In this document: piece by piece, positions 1-13,156 of the stretch | Position numbering within the stretch: position 1 is the first letter of the stretch | How the letters are laid out: every line of letters begins with the position of its first letter | Program-made: the position numbers and the translations under genes | Source of the DNA: Strongylocentrotus droebachiensis | Taxonomy: Eukaryota; Echinodermata; Echinoidea; Camarodonta; Strongylocentrotidae | Length of the DNA stretch: 64,000 bases | Assembly: GCA_035222895.1 (NCBI GenBank) | Contig: JAVYIG010000321.1 | Location: forward strand, 124,001-188,000 | Reading direction: 5' to 3' | Notes under the pieces: generated by a model | Seen by the model: the letters and a program-made list of their open reading frames with translations, nothing else | Database searches by the model: none | What the model was told of the DNA's origin: nothing

Positions 1-2448
1 TAGCGAGGTTCACACAAAAGTCTGTTAAGTTTTAAAAAAAAACAATTGTAAACTGCAAGCGATCAACTACATGATTGGTGTTATTAGACATTGAGAAATT
101 CACCTTTATATAGATAGATGGTGAGCATGACATTTTGGATTCAGTAAAGGTTGCCAAACAGCTGATAGAGGAAGAAAGAGAAACATTAGATTTTGATCAG
201 CGATGAGGTATTAAGTAGAAAGAGGTATAGCTTGGGGGTGATTATTAGCAGAAATCAATCCTTTATCAATTTAAAAGTGAATTTGAGATGGTGTTGAGAT
301 AAGGAGTGGTAGATTAGAACTGATTGCACATCACAGCACTTTAATGGAATAGATATTGCAAAGCTGATGGCAGATTAGAGGGTATTACAGTTTCTCAAAT
401 ATAGTAACTTAGAAAAAATCAACATTTAGACTGAGGAAAAGAAACTGCCTATTTTTTCTGGAGGGAAAGTAGGCAAAGAGAAACGAAAACGGTGTTAATA
501 GTAATGAATTACTGCATTTGACTGCCTGCTCTTTCTTTCTTGTTAATGGACTTCATGTAAATAATGATTATAATAGAGAAAAGAAAGAGAGATACCATAT
601 TGGGTAAAGATTTGTCATTTTCTGCCCTCAATTTTTCTTTAACACATGGTTTGTTGAAAGAATAAGCTGTTCTTAGACTTTTTATTTTTGCTTTGTGGTG
701 GAGCATGGTCATTGAGAGATAAACTAAAAACACACCTTGTTCCATCGTCAAGGATATTGATTAAGAAAGCGGAAATATCAGGGTGATAAGACGCCGCTCA
801 AACGTAGATTCGCCTTGACCTTTATGCATGAAGCGCGAGCTCCCTGGTCTATTAATATGACCCGAGCCCATCTCTCTATCTCTCTCTGTTTTGGGCAATA
901 ATTTCAAGCTTGAGTTATTGTCTGTCCCATAGTATTTCTCATTAAGTTGACGGTTGGTCAGTTTCACTTAAGGAATATGTCACTCTGAAAGGAGCCCCAT
1001 ATTGAAGACCTACTTTAACCCTTCTCATACCATATTTTGTTTTTAAACAAAACAGGTCTGAATTGATAGTAGAGGTGAATTTCTTTATAGGGGTATACAT
1101 CAAGAAACCTAAATATCCTTTTTTGTCAAGGCTGCTGGATCCAATGGAAATATTGTTATTTTCCAATAACACTAGCTCTTAAGCTCTAAAAATATGACAA
1201 GAGAAAATCTGAAGCAAGAATTTGTAATTGCAGGCTTGTCTGTGATGCATTATTTAAAATGTTTTGGGGGGAAATGTCTAAAAATTAGCACATTAATTCA
1301 AGAATTATTTATTCAATAAAAATGGGTAAACTTGCCACATTTTCTGTTCAATACACCGATCTTATCTGCTGAAGTGTCCATATATTTGTTATTTAAAGAA
1401 ATATCTAAAGATAAACAATTGAATTCACACATTGATTTTTCAATTAAATTGAGAAAAAAAAATTGCTGAGACTGTCCCACATAAAGACAGCAATAGATGA
1501 TTTTTTACTAAGTGTAGATGCCACCCTCCCAGGCTGCAATCTATCCTTTGGGGTCTGGAGTTTGGATTAAAAGCTCTGTTTAAGCTGAAATAAGAGCCAC
1601 CTATAATGGGAGCGCTATTGATTGACTGTGTTATCAAACAGGTGAAACAACAAGCTGCTTGTCCTGCGCTCTTCTGGCTGCGTTTTTTCCACTCTCGCTA
1701 ACTTTTTTCGTGCATTCGTTAACTTAGAAGTATTGTACGTGTTACTGAAAACTGTGTCAACTGTAGGAACATTCTTCAAAATCAGAGTCTCCTCGTTCAG
1801 GATTCCTCCATCTCTCTGTCTCTCCTTTTCATGCTTTCTCTTCTCTTCTCTCTTTCTCTTTCTCTTCAGTTCATCTTTGTGTTTCTTACTCCTTTCTCTT
1901 TTTTACTTTTTCTGGTTCTTTTAACTTTCACCCTCTGCCTCTTTTTTTCTTTCTTCTCTCTCTCTCTCACTCTCTCTCTCTCTAACAAATTTTAGTGCAT
2001 CCAAAGTTGGAACAAAAATCACATGTTCTATTTAATTATCTCTCATAATTGATCATAAATATCTTTTATCCCTCTAAATCTTGTGATAATTCCTTTATTT
2101 TCCCAACGTATTGGATGTTTACCAGCAAGGCTGATGCTCTTTGTCTCCCACAAACCATGAACATCCACAAGATGAAATTCATCTGACATGATCCGGTCTC
2201 CCCTAATGCATGAATCATGTGGTGGCAATCAAAGATGGAACATCATCAAACCCTATTTCTACCCAAACTTAAAAGCATCTTTTTTCCCCCTCTATTTATC
2301 CCCCCTCGTCCTGAATATTTTCACTGAATCAGTGAACTTTGACATTTTCTCAAAGCTGTTTGTCAGGAAGATGTGAACGAGAATAGATCGTAATGTCATG
2401 GGAAACTTGTAGCAAGCAAACATTCTTTTTATGAACCCAACCTCTCAG

Positions 2449-2531
2449 AGAGAGAATGAGAGAGAGAGATAGAGAGAGAGAGAGGGGGAGAAAGAGAGGG
2501 AGAGGGAGAGAGAGAGAGAGAGAGAGAGAGA
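2449..2531. repeat. (GA)n microsatellite
   Basis: GA repeats with interspersed GG, followed by an A-run and G-run (2534-2556). Confidence 0.9.
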
Positions 2532-3639
2532 CACAAAAAAAAAGGGGGGGGGGGGTTATATGAGGTCTTGAGTGACTTCTTGTAGAGTGCATTATATGTC
2601 GAGAAAAGAGGAGCCAAGTCCATCGATAAATCAGCAAGGCAAATTAACAAACAACAGGCTGACATTTAAGGCAATGCCTTAAATCCCTCTCCTGTAACAG
2701 TGCCCAAAGGTGTAAAATGAAAACGTGTGATTTACTTGCGAGGGGCTTGAACGAAAAGGGAAGAAGTCTAGAGTATGACGTGATAGATGTACAATTCCAC
2801 AGGCATGGGACATTAGTGCCACTGGGTGAATTCAAGAATGAATCTCTGCTGTTTAGTATTGTGGACGGTTAACGACGGTTACTATATAGGGGAGAATTCT
2901 AATTCAATATTCAACGCTATCAGATTGGAAAATTACGTTAGCCGGGTCCCGAATTGTAACTTTGACTGATTGCATCTTCCATTGGAGATGGTCCACTAGA
3001 ATGTGGTCAGATGTTAAGAAACACTTGCTTTCAAAAAGTCAGAATAGGTTGATGTTCTAGCATGGTGTGAATAATGAAACGTAGGAGAAAGTGAATCATG
3101 ATTTCACCTTTTTTCTATTTTTGCGAGATCATTACAGGCCAACGTGCATTTGTCACGGTAGATCGTCAGCGTGGGATCTGGTTAGCTTGTGGTCGGAATA
3201 GGAATGAGGAGATTAAATGAGAGAGAAATTGGAGTAGATCGTTAAAGGTGAGAGAAATGTCATGCTACCGAGGCAGCCGTAGAGAGCCGGATCAAGACGA
3301 GATGAAGACGGAGATTCCCGGTATACTGCAATTTGGGAGAAGGTTCAATTTGGGGAGGCATCCTGAGGATGACATGTTATCATCTATCGGAAATTGGGGT
3401 TTGAACGGGAGTAATAATGGAATAATTGCCTCCTGCCATGCCACTTCACGTCTTGGGGGTTGTAAAGATGTCTCCCTTCAGAGGGATACCACCAAGTGAC
3501 ATCATATTAAGTAGGCAGTCAAGAGAGCAGTGCTGGTGGTAGCTCACCCAAATCTTGTTCTGATAAAATTAATAACAAATTGTTTCTTTTATAGCGCTTT
3601 ATCCAATTTAGAACTGATCAAAGTGTTAACAAAACAAAT

Positions 3640-3803
3640 ACAGATTTTGTTCACAATCCAACAAACTTTCTCTCTCTCTCTCTCTCTCTTTCTGATCATT
3701 ATAATAGAGTATGGAACATAAATTAAGACATTTTTTAAAACATGATATTTTTAGCTGTGTAAAAAAAAGAAGTAAAAAACAGATTTCATTCACAATCCAA
3801 CAC

Positions 3804-3849
<46 letters not shown>

Positions 3850-3850
3850 G
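3640..3850. repeat. Tandem duplication, ~139-bp period, each with a (CT)n tract
   Basis: CAGATTTTGTTCACAATCCA then a (CT)n run ending TTTCTG at 3641-3693, repeated with small changes at 3780-3850. Confidence 0.65.
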
Positions 3851-4084
3851 TAAAGCTCATCTGTTAAAAATAGTGCAATCACATCACATTTAATCACACA
3901 AGCGCCTTTTGGACAAGATCTTATCCGTGATAAGTGATTATTTATCAATATTTAAACAGTGAAAATAACTCTCCATCATAACTAGGGCAAAAATCAGAAA
4001 TAGTAGCGTCCATTGCTCGGTTAACCTATTAATTAACCTAGTTTGAATGATGTTTTGCTACATTTCATTTTCAAAGTTTGTCAC

Positions 4085-4165
4085 AAATAATAATAATAAT
4101 TATAGGACCATTTATATAGCCCAGCGTCTATATCAATATACTCAGTGCGCTGAATACAAAATATT
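4085..4165 (-). repeat. SINE/LINE-type 3' tail fragment
   Basis: The (AATAAT)n at 4087-4100 is followed by TATATAGCCCAGCGTCTATA and CAGTGCGCTGAATACAAA. It looks like a reversed repeat tail of the same style as 41965-42045. Confidence 0.35.
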
Positions 4166-4698
4166 ATACATGGGTAATGATTTTGCAATTATCGCCTGCC
4201 TTATTTTACTGCCTCTTGCGATGAAGGTTAATGTATTTTTTGAGAGCCAGATAGAGTACTATGAATGTACATGATTGTATGTTTGCTTGGGAATGTTTGA
4301 AACGCTGTTATAAAGTATCGTTGTAAAGGGAAAGCTAACAGATTTAGGTACCAGTATTGTATTTGAAATCAAAGAGCTACAATAAAGGAGGGATTTTCTA
4401 CAAAGTTAAACAGTAGGGTCATTTATTTAGGGTCACATTCCATTTTAATATGATTACAGCTTATGAAAACCTATAATGTTAAAGGTATTTTTTCCATTGT
4501 GGTACAGATTACTGACAATTTGTATTGATATATAAATGGCAAATGTCAAGATTAAAAATTTGATGTTCAATTAAACTGAAACCAAAGTCACACTTGTTTT
4601 GATTTCATATATATTTATTTCTCCATCGACGGAAGTGATTTGAACATATACCTGTCACCTTTTGCATGCATTATCAATACGGCAACGGTCACTTCTAG

Positions 4699-4741
4699 TG
4701 GCTCAAAATAAATTCTTTAGCGGCTCAAAATAAATTCTCTA
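4699..4741. repeat. 21-bp tandem pair
   Basis: GTGGCTCAAAATAAATTCTT then GCGGCTCAAAATAAATTCTC, head to tail. Confidence 0.7.
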
Positions 4742-4886
4742 AGAAGTGAATGGTCATTGTAAGGTTGACATACTACGTTCTCCCTACCGGCTATATCCCA
4801 TTGATGTGTAGGGTCTTGAACAAGTATCCTTCTCTTTGCATTGACCTGTTTGTGCTCCGCAAGTATCCACAGGTCACGACGACGAC

Positions 4887-4918
<32 letters not shown>

Positions 4919-5531
4919 CCAATCAATAGTTGGTTTGGGCTACAGGGTGCCTGCATCGATAGTGCTTTCGACCACATTCATTTTGGGTATAGACTGCATG
5001 AATAAACACCCTCCAATGAATTTTTATGAAACGGAGCCCGGTGTTAATGGAGTGGATGTGTTAGGGTACATCCAAGATGTGGCGTAGCCGCAGGATAGAT
5101 TGAACCCTCAGTCTCTAGGAGAGAATCGTGACTAGACATAGACCAGAGTGTGATGTAATCAATTGGGTAGGATATAGAGTTGTCACTCGTACATAACATG
5201 TAGTCTTCTATATTTTGATTATTCAAGATTATTAGGCAGGAAAAATGGCATTCTTTTTAAGTGTTAGAAAAGATGGGAAAATGATAGAATTCACAGCTCT
5301 AGGAGAGAGAGAGAGAGAGGGGGAGAGAGGGTTGAGTGATGAAGAGGCCGACAGAAACAATTATAGGGGAATGGAAAGGATGTATTTCGTAAAATAAGGA
5401 GAAGAAAAATATATGAAGGAGGTGTGTTAACATGAAACTAGATGCAATGAATGGAAGTAGAGGAGTCTACAAGCTCTAAAGATAGGCGAGAAAGTCAAAT
5501 ATATGAGATAGTTGCTGTTCTATTCATTAAA

Positions 5532-5858
5532 GCTATGGTCACAAACCAGAGCAGCGACCGACCGATCAGTAGCCTGCTCGGTCCCTGCTGGAATTAGGCA
5601 TCGCCCAGCGATTAGGTCGGTGCCCGGGCGGCGACCGCCCAGGCACCGAGCATATTTTGGGCGGCGAGTGAAAAGTGAGCAGGCGCCGCTCAAATTTTAA
5701 CTCCGCGCTAAAACTTCAGCGGCGACCGAGCGATGACCTAAAACTGAGCGGTGCCTGGGCGGCCGCCGCTCGGTGGCCGGGCAGCCGCCGGGCAGAATTG
5801 GTTAAAAACTCGCCGCTCGGCCGCCGAGCAGTCTACTTTTGGGTAATGTGACCATAGC
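5532..5858. mobile_element. GC-rich MITE-like element with inverted ends
   Basis: 327 bp bounded by GCTATGGTCACA and its exact complement TGTGACCATAGC. The interior is strongly GC-rich, with repeated CGGCGACCG, GCCGCTCGG and GCCGCCGGGCAG motifs that can fold. It stands out from the AT-rich surroundings. No ORF of known type. Confidence 0.75.
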
Positions 5859-7842
5859 ATTACAGAGATGATCACTCCACAGGGGAATGCTTTAAACATG
5901 AATGCCCTTTTATGAGAACATTTGCTTGCAGCGATTAAAAGGTTAAGTACCTAGGATGATTGATCCTTCAAGTTACATTCTTTTTGTGAAATTAAGGTAT
6001 CATTCTGTCTTAGATTACAGCCACAAGGTGAAATATCAGTTAAATTCTAGTACTAGCTTGAATATGTTGCACTCTCTGTGGAATGCAAATCAAGGAATAT
6101 ACATCCATTTCATATTGTAAACGTTTGGGGAAATCCCAATTTTCACAAAGGCAGCATGCAGGCATGCATGCCACACTGCAATATAAGAAATCATATTTTA
6201 CTTTAACTGACGTATGCATGCCTCTGAGTTAATGAAAATATGGATGAAGGAGGAGAAAGAAATGCAAGAATTTGGTACTCGACGTCAAGAGCCCTTTGTC
6301 GCCCTCAATGAGTATGCATAGAATTTGCCCGCGGAGAAGTGAGTGCACAATTGAAATTTTGAAATATCATCTTGAGAATTCTGTATGATTTCATAATGCT
6401 GTACTACACCATAGACTACCCTCTAGCTGTTTCCATAGAAATGCCATATTATACAAATTATTCCTTGTATACTTCTGACTCAAATATCAGTTTCACACTG
6501 TGCTATATTCTATTACCTTACAGGAAATTATGACTGAAAAAAGATGAACTCTTTCTTTTTGTAATTTCAACCTTGATATTTTTACGCAAGTTTAATGCAG
6601 TAATCTTACATGGTTGTTCTTATTCATATTCCTTAGAAAAGAAAGTTCACAATTTGGACTGTGGTCAAAACCTCAATTTTTTTCTGAAACTAGTGAGGTT
6701 TTTTAAATAACTATAATTTGTTGGGTTAATTTGTTTGGGTGAACACTGTACATGTGAACATCAATGTTTTTTTTAAAAATCCCATCATGCATTACACAGT
6801 GGGTTTGCATTTGTTTGCTATTACGCCCTTTGTGAGTATTCGGGCAGTCAGTGATCTCGCAAGCAATAAACAGTGGAGGTTTTCAGCTTGTGTGAATGCT
6901 TGCTAACCCATCAATGTTTGTACCGCGGTTCAAATCCTGCTTCTAATGAGGTTTTTTTTGTGGTCACGTTTGATATAAAATTCAAACATTGATCTTTGGA
7001 CTGCGGTCCAACCTCACTTTTTCTCTACGTGTAAGCATACCTATTACTGCATCTTTATCAAAGAAATGTCTTTCAAATACAGATCTATTCTTATCAGGAT
7101 TCAATCACCATAGCAACACTGAACAGTTCCCTACATTTGTGAATTATAATAAAAAGATTGATAGAATCGCAACAAAATGAAAACTTGTGGGTGTATGGTG
7201 AATGTAATCAATTCTAAACATTTTGAAATATTATTTACAAAAATCAATCAATTTCTTTCTTTGTCCACTCTCACTATTGAACTGAATGTTGGAGAGAAGA
7301 AAAAAGGGTCAAGACGTTGCTTGGATCAATGATGGCTTTTACTTTTTCTCTTGTGGCGCAAGGTTTAAACGATTGCTTTCAACCATCTCCTTCAACTTTC
7401 GATGAAAGTGGGAGAGCTTGCCATTGTTGTCGACATATGAGCCTAGAATCCTATAGAAAAATCATGGTCAAAGCTTTTGCTATGGAAGGGAGAAAAGGGC
7501 TATTCAAAACTGCTATTTTTCGTGGAAGAAGTAATGCGTTCATCCAGACATAATTAGCTTTTGCAATTTATTTTTCTCACATCTATTCTGGCAGTATGAT
7601 TTTTGCAGGGAGCTCTGGTGAAATGTATGAGCTGTTGAATCATTTGTTCATTCAATTTTAGTATTTGATATTATGTACTAAACCCTCAGTTTATGTAAAT
7701 CTTTCCTTGTCCCCCCCCCCCCCCTCTTCCTCCCCCTCTTCCTCCCAAACCTATCATAAATATAACGCCTGTCTAGCCTCTTAATGTATGTTTCCCCCCA
7801 TGTTCTTCTCTTACTTGCTGTCATCTCTAGTATTGCCCCTAC

Positions 7843-7848
<6 letters not shown>

Positions 7849-7915
<67 letters not shown>
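7849..7915. repeat. (CT)n microsatellite
   Basis: About 33 uninterrupted CT units. The open frames through it on both strands are artefacts. Confidence 0.95.
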
Positions 7916-7918
<3 letters not shown>

Positions 7919-9782
7919 CCCCCTCTCTCACACCGCCCCCTCTCTTGTCTGTCTGTCTCTGCCTCTCTCTCTCTTCTGCATGCAATCCATGTCAATGAAC
8001 ATTCATTTTCATATCATGCGTTTGAGAGACATCACTGGATGAAGGGTTCTCATAACAGGTGCAACGTGCCGAACGTGCTTCGGTACGCCTGCCTACGTAG
8101 CATCTCTGGGACCGTGAATATGCACGGCACGTGGATGCCGGAGCGCCGCAGGACAAAATGGTCCTTTTTTGCGGATGATACCGGCAGCTGAGGCACAGGT
8201 CCCTGGGGCCTCATAGAGAAAAATGAGAGGAGCGAGACAGGGGGGCGATAAAAAGAAGAGATTTCGGCTATGAATTTTAATTTTGAATTTGGAGTAATAT
8301 TGATCAGAGTAAGCGATGGCTTGTCAGCTACGTATGGTATGGATGATATCAATTTCACTTCAAGGGAGTGGGTTGTTGATTGAAATGTAGACTATGTTCG
8401 TATTGAAGAGGGATTACAAACATGAACCATGATCGGGTTAATGTGATAGGATAGAACAGACTTTTATTAATTTGACTCTGTTTAAGTTGGATAATAAATG
8501 AAATGACATGACGTATATTGTCTTGAATGGAAAACAAACCATAGAACAGCATAATGCCACACACGGTTGATTTGTGATTCAAATGTCATTTTTATAGTGC
8601 CTTCTCACAAATTGCAAGTGATTTTTGTTTCCTCACTTCCACTGATCACCTTTACAAAGTAGATTTTGCAGCATTAACAAATATAGATAGATGCACTTTT
8701 TTTTTGCTATTTGAATCTTAAGCCAAATCTTAGCCATATACAGTTTACTGTCATACATGAAATAAGTCAAAAAGATATTCTAACAAAATTTGTAAATTTC
8801 ACTAATTTCTCTGTTATTAACTATTTTATGCAGAGTACTACATACTTATCAGAAATGTCTAAAAGAACCATAAATACCTTCCAAAATTGTGCTTTTATTG
8901 GAGTGCCCTTCTACTCCAATCCAATCAAAGCATATCTTTTTTCATCACATCATCATCATTAAAGAAATCTTCATTCCCTCTACAGTATTAACCTCCAAAT
9001 TATAGAGAGGAAACAGTTGACTCTGATGATAGAAAGAATAGCCAACGGTCGGGTCAAACCCAATGTTAGCTCACCTTCTTTTCATGTCTGCTGCCCTCTT
9101 GTGGCACAGTTCTCATTCCTCCTATCCCCAGCCTGTAGGGGTGAAGTCTTATATATCACCCGCATAGAAGAGTTCGTCATTTGAGAACATTGAAGTGCTC
9201 CCGAATGTTTTACATTCACAAGAGTTTATCTAACCTATGTTGGACTATGCATGTTATCAACCAACACATACCGGTATACACTCATGTATTGTAATGAGGC
9301 GTGGAGCCAGAGTGCGAAACCTAGAAAGTATAACATTCATGTATTCTATTATTCAGCATTGAAGACAGACTCTAGTAAATCACATGAAAGTTGGAGCTCT
9401 CAATGACTTGATGTGAATTGGATAGGCACAACCTTTTTCATTTCACTGAAATACAGAAGGTAGTACAGAGAAGATTGATGTGTTGATTTGAAAGAGATTG
9501 GAGTAGTCATACTCTCATCAAAAAGCAAAATGTCAATATATATAATGGAATTTATGCAATAATCATCGCAGCTCGAGAGCTGAATTACAAATGATTTTAG
9601 TATAAAAAGTGCATGAACTTTATTAATTACAAATGGCGTAAAACATAAACATAATAGTAATAGGATTATTACGTTGGAACAGGAAAAAATGTATCTATCC
9701 CAAATTCGGCTTGAACTGAACTGATCTGACAAAACCATAGAAAATGCATAATTTTGTGGTCTTTTGAGATTGAACGGGGAGA

Positions 9783-9800
9783 GGGGGGGGGGGGGGGGGG
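9783..9800. repeat. G18 homopolymer
   Basis: Uninterrupted G run. Comparable G or C runs lie at 17242-17259, 39569-39588 and 42906-42926. Confidence 0.9.
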
Positions 9801-10001
9801 AGAATGGGATGAAACAAAGTAAAGCTTTTCAGGTTTCAGTCAGTTTAAGGATTTGATGCTTTAGCATGAATCTTTTACTCTTAATTGCCAAGATAGCCAT
9901 CGTTCTTTTCTGTTGTCCTTAGTGCATAGACTAAAACCAATTAACAAATGGTTGTTGTAAGGTAGGGCAGCATCAGATCCATTATCTGATTAGATCATTT
10001 T

Positions 10002-10077
10002 ATCTGCTGTTAGCCAAAAGGGAGTTAAATCATTTCTGATTACGATGAGTTACGCACTTTCGGTTCTCAACAGATGA
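10002..10077. repeat. ~75-bp palindromic element, copy 1
   Basis: ATCTGCTGTTAGCCAAAAGG then GAGTTAA on the left, GTTACGCACTTTCGGTTCTC then AACAGAT on the right. It belongs to the family consensus with arms AGCCAGAAGGGCRTTAACTC and complement. Confidence 0.55.
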
Positions 10078-10690
10078 TAGTAAGTGATCAGCCTTTCTCA
10101 GTGGCGTAGAGTAGGAAGTAAAACTTGTTTGGTTTATTTTTGCAGCTTCAAATTTATTTTCCCTGTAGGCCATTCCTTTATTCCTCATCAGCATATTTTA
10201 TACATCTCTTCTGATATTTTACATTTCCTTTGTGCAGAATCTAGGCAATTTTCCTTGCTTGTAACTTCAAATTTCCCTTTCTCTTTTTCGTCTTCTGTCC
10301 TAGTTCTCTTTTTCTCTTGGTTTCCTTTACTTTTTGAAAGCAATCTAACATTGCATTTTTTTTCTTGCATACATATTTCCTTATTCTTGCCTCAATGTAC
10401 GAATGTGTGGTTATACTAGGCTCCAGAGATTTCGAATCAATCTTAGATCAATGTGTGCGTGCCTGGATTTATGAGAAGATATTGATTATGACGTTAGTTG
10501 TCTGCTGTGTTGGCTTAACTATTCTGATATCATTTTTGTTTGGTTGCACAGATTTCCATCATCATATCATCTTATCTTTTCATTTCACCCCTTTTGTCAT
10601 TATTTTATTCCTTTTCCCAATCTGTGACAGTGGTCGAGGTCCTTTGCCTTTTATAGAATTACATTATATTTTTTTAAATATTATAATTAC

Positions 10691-10880
10691 TATCATCATG
10701 ATCATCATGATCAATTCAAAATCACCATCGTCATCATAAAAATCTTCACAAAAATCATCACAATCTTCATCATGATCATGATCATCACCTTCACCATCAC
10801 TTATCACTACAATCACCATTATCACTCTCATAATCATTCTGTTCATCACCATCACCACCATCTCTGCCATCATCATCTCA
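10691..10880. repeat. (ATC)n-rich tract
   Basis: Degenerate ATC/ATCATCATG repeats, producing Met/Asp/Ile-rich frames without meaning. Confidence 0.85.
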
Positions 10881-12767
10881 CTGTCTTCCAAACATAATGA
10901 GCTCCTTCGGTGGAGGTACATGCTTACTACAGCTTCACAGTTCGGATTTTTCAAATCATCCGGTAACACCGTCCCTGGTGGTCATATACCACTTCCAGGC
11001 AGGCATCACCCCTAGCAACCTGTCTTGCTCCTGTCATCAAACTCCCATCTTCCTCCCGTAATGGACTACCAGCTGCCTCTTCTGATCGAAGAATGCGATT
11101 CTGTTTCATCCATGGTTCCTAAAACTTCAATCTCCCCAGATCCTCACCGGAGATCATACTACGATGGTCTTCATTTCTCTTGGGGAAAAAAAATTCTATT
11201 GATTTTTAAGCCTGGAAAGTAACTTGAGACGAGGGGAAAGTTTCATACAAGATGAAACATTATGCTGCACGTGCAAGGTGAAACATACTCAAGCCCTATT
11301 TTGTCAACGCAGGTTCCTATCTTCTGCCTCTCAGATCCAGTTTCTAAATACATGTATATTCATAAATACTCCTGCAGAATGCAATTTAAATTCTGAAAGA
11401 CAAGGTGGTTTTAATATAAGCATCTTAAATGGAGCACAGTTGAGCTTCCAGTCTGTTGCCTATGACTGTGAAAGTCTCGTCTGTTAGACAGAATAAGAAG
11501 GGGAGAATTCGCAACTTGTGTCATTTTTTGTCAGCCCCTGTGCTTTTACATTAGCACTAATTTAAAAGGGTTGTGAACATTACTTATCATAACACAATAA
11601 CACAATTTACACTTTATATCTTGCATGCAAGACAAGTTTCATAAGTATGAAGAGAAGGGTTGAGGCAAAAGTGTGTTCTTGCGACTTCTTTACCTATTTT
11701 TCTGAAAGCAAAGGCGGCTAATTTTCTTTTATTTTAGAAATGTGGTAAAAAAAAGCACCATCCTGCTGTAATCCTGCCAGTTGATTTATTCTTAGACTTA
11801 AGTGAAGTAGAAGTTTCTGCTCAGCCAAGCTCGGTCAAGCCTCGGCGTGAATATTTGCGGTCTCTCGCTCTGTTGGCATCGTATTTGAGGCTTGACCTCC
11901 CCCTCCACTGCTTTGCATGTATTTGTCAAGGAATTAAATTACAACTTCTGAGAGTCGCACAATGTTCGTCACAACTTGTACAGATCCCAAGTGTTTCTAA
12001 GTATATGTAAACGAGGTGTGAATTAAACAAGGTGAACGAAAGAGTGACATGAACCGTCTTTTGCAGCATGTTGTTCGTAATGGTTGGTGAGAGCAGAAGG
12101 ACACTGTATAACAGGCACAGCCTTCTGGCTCACTAGTGAATAGTGAAGAGGTATGAGACATACGTTGCTCTCCTTCAGGACTGTAGCATATTTCTTCAGG
12201 AGCCTAAACAAAATATTAATGGCCACAAGGTGGTAATTATATGCAGCTGCATCAGTAATGAAATATTGGGCTTATATGCCTGAGCAGAATTAGAATGGAT
12301 CTAAGACTATATACTGGTAGGTGGAAAAGAAACATGATAGGGGTATCCCTGGTTCCTCTCAGAGGCATATAATAAATATTTGATCTAAGAAAAATATTAT
12401 GTAAAGAGGAGATCATTTGAGGCATCAAACCTTTCGAGAGGTTAATTTCATTAAATCTATATTTCTCATACTTCATATCAATCTTAATTGTTTTGTGCAT
12501 CTAGCTGCATATATATACCAGCGATCCATCACAGCATCTGTTGTTGTGTTGTCGGTTCATCCCGATCAACTGCAGATGAATTACAATCCCTCTCATAAAA
12601 TCCTGTTTCATGATTGATCACAATCATCCAATCATGGGTGTAACTTAGCTGCAATGTGATCATAAGAGGGCCTCCTCTATCCCACCTCGATCAAATCATT
12701 TGGAAAGCGATACCAGTAATGACAAACTTAGGTTACGAGACCCGGTAAAAGTAACAGGAGGAGAAGA

Positions 12768-13156
12768 CGCATTAGGTATATCTTCATCAGCTCGAGATTG
12801 CCAAGAAGCCTGCTATTTCTGATTTGGGAAATAATCCCGAAATTACAAATCTTGTCTTCATCAGCTTGAAACTCGACCTCAAGAAATCAGATCAAGATAT
12901 TTTGCTCAATGCGCAAGCGTCTTCAGACTGGTGAAGACGCACCGGACAAATAGCAGGATATTTTGCCAAATTGCAAGATATTTTACAAACTAGCCCAAGA
13001 TATCTTGGGATGATTATCTCGACCAAATATCCCTACCAAATATCCCGCTAATTGCAACTTCAGGCTGATGAAGACGCAAATTAGCCGGATAATTTGCGAT
13101 CGGGATAGTTAAAATAGCGGGATATTTGGCAATCTCGGTCTGATGAAGACAGGCCT
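12768..13156. repeat. Foldback element built of alternating GTCTTCATCAG motifs
   Basis: TCTTCATCAG in + orientation at 12781 and 12854, and its complement CTGATGAAGAC at 13065 and 13140. In between is a near-perfect palindrome (12917-12940) made of the related GCGTCTTCAG and GTGAAGACGC. The outer arms also share CGAGATTGCCAA and its complement. Confidence 0.65.

Noticed and set aside
3248..3499. 83-codon + strand frame with balanced composition
   Set aside because: No similarity to X11 N-termini or any family I know, and no convincing donor in frame.
6860..6960. tRNA-like sequence (GCGGTTCAAATCCTGC)
   Set aside because: The B-box is good, but I could not find a matching acceptor stem or A-box; at most a decayed SINE.
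7678..8191. Long open frames (over 100 codons) on both strands
   Set aside because: They run through a (CT)n tract; the products are Ser/Leu or Arg/Glu repeats and no domain is seen.
8050..8358. Minus-strand 102-codon frame in a locally GC-rich segment
   Set aside because: No recognisable domain or flanking splice sites; not enough to call a gene.
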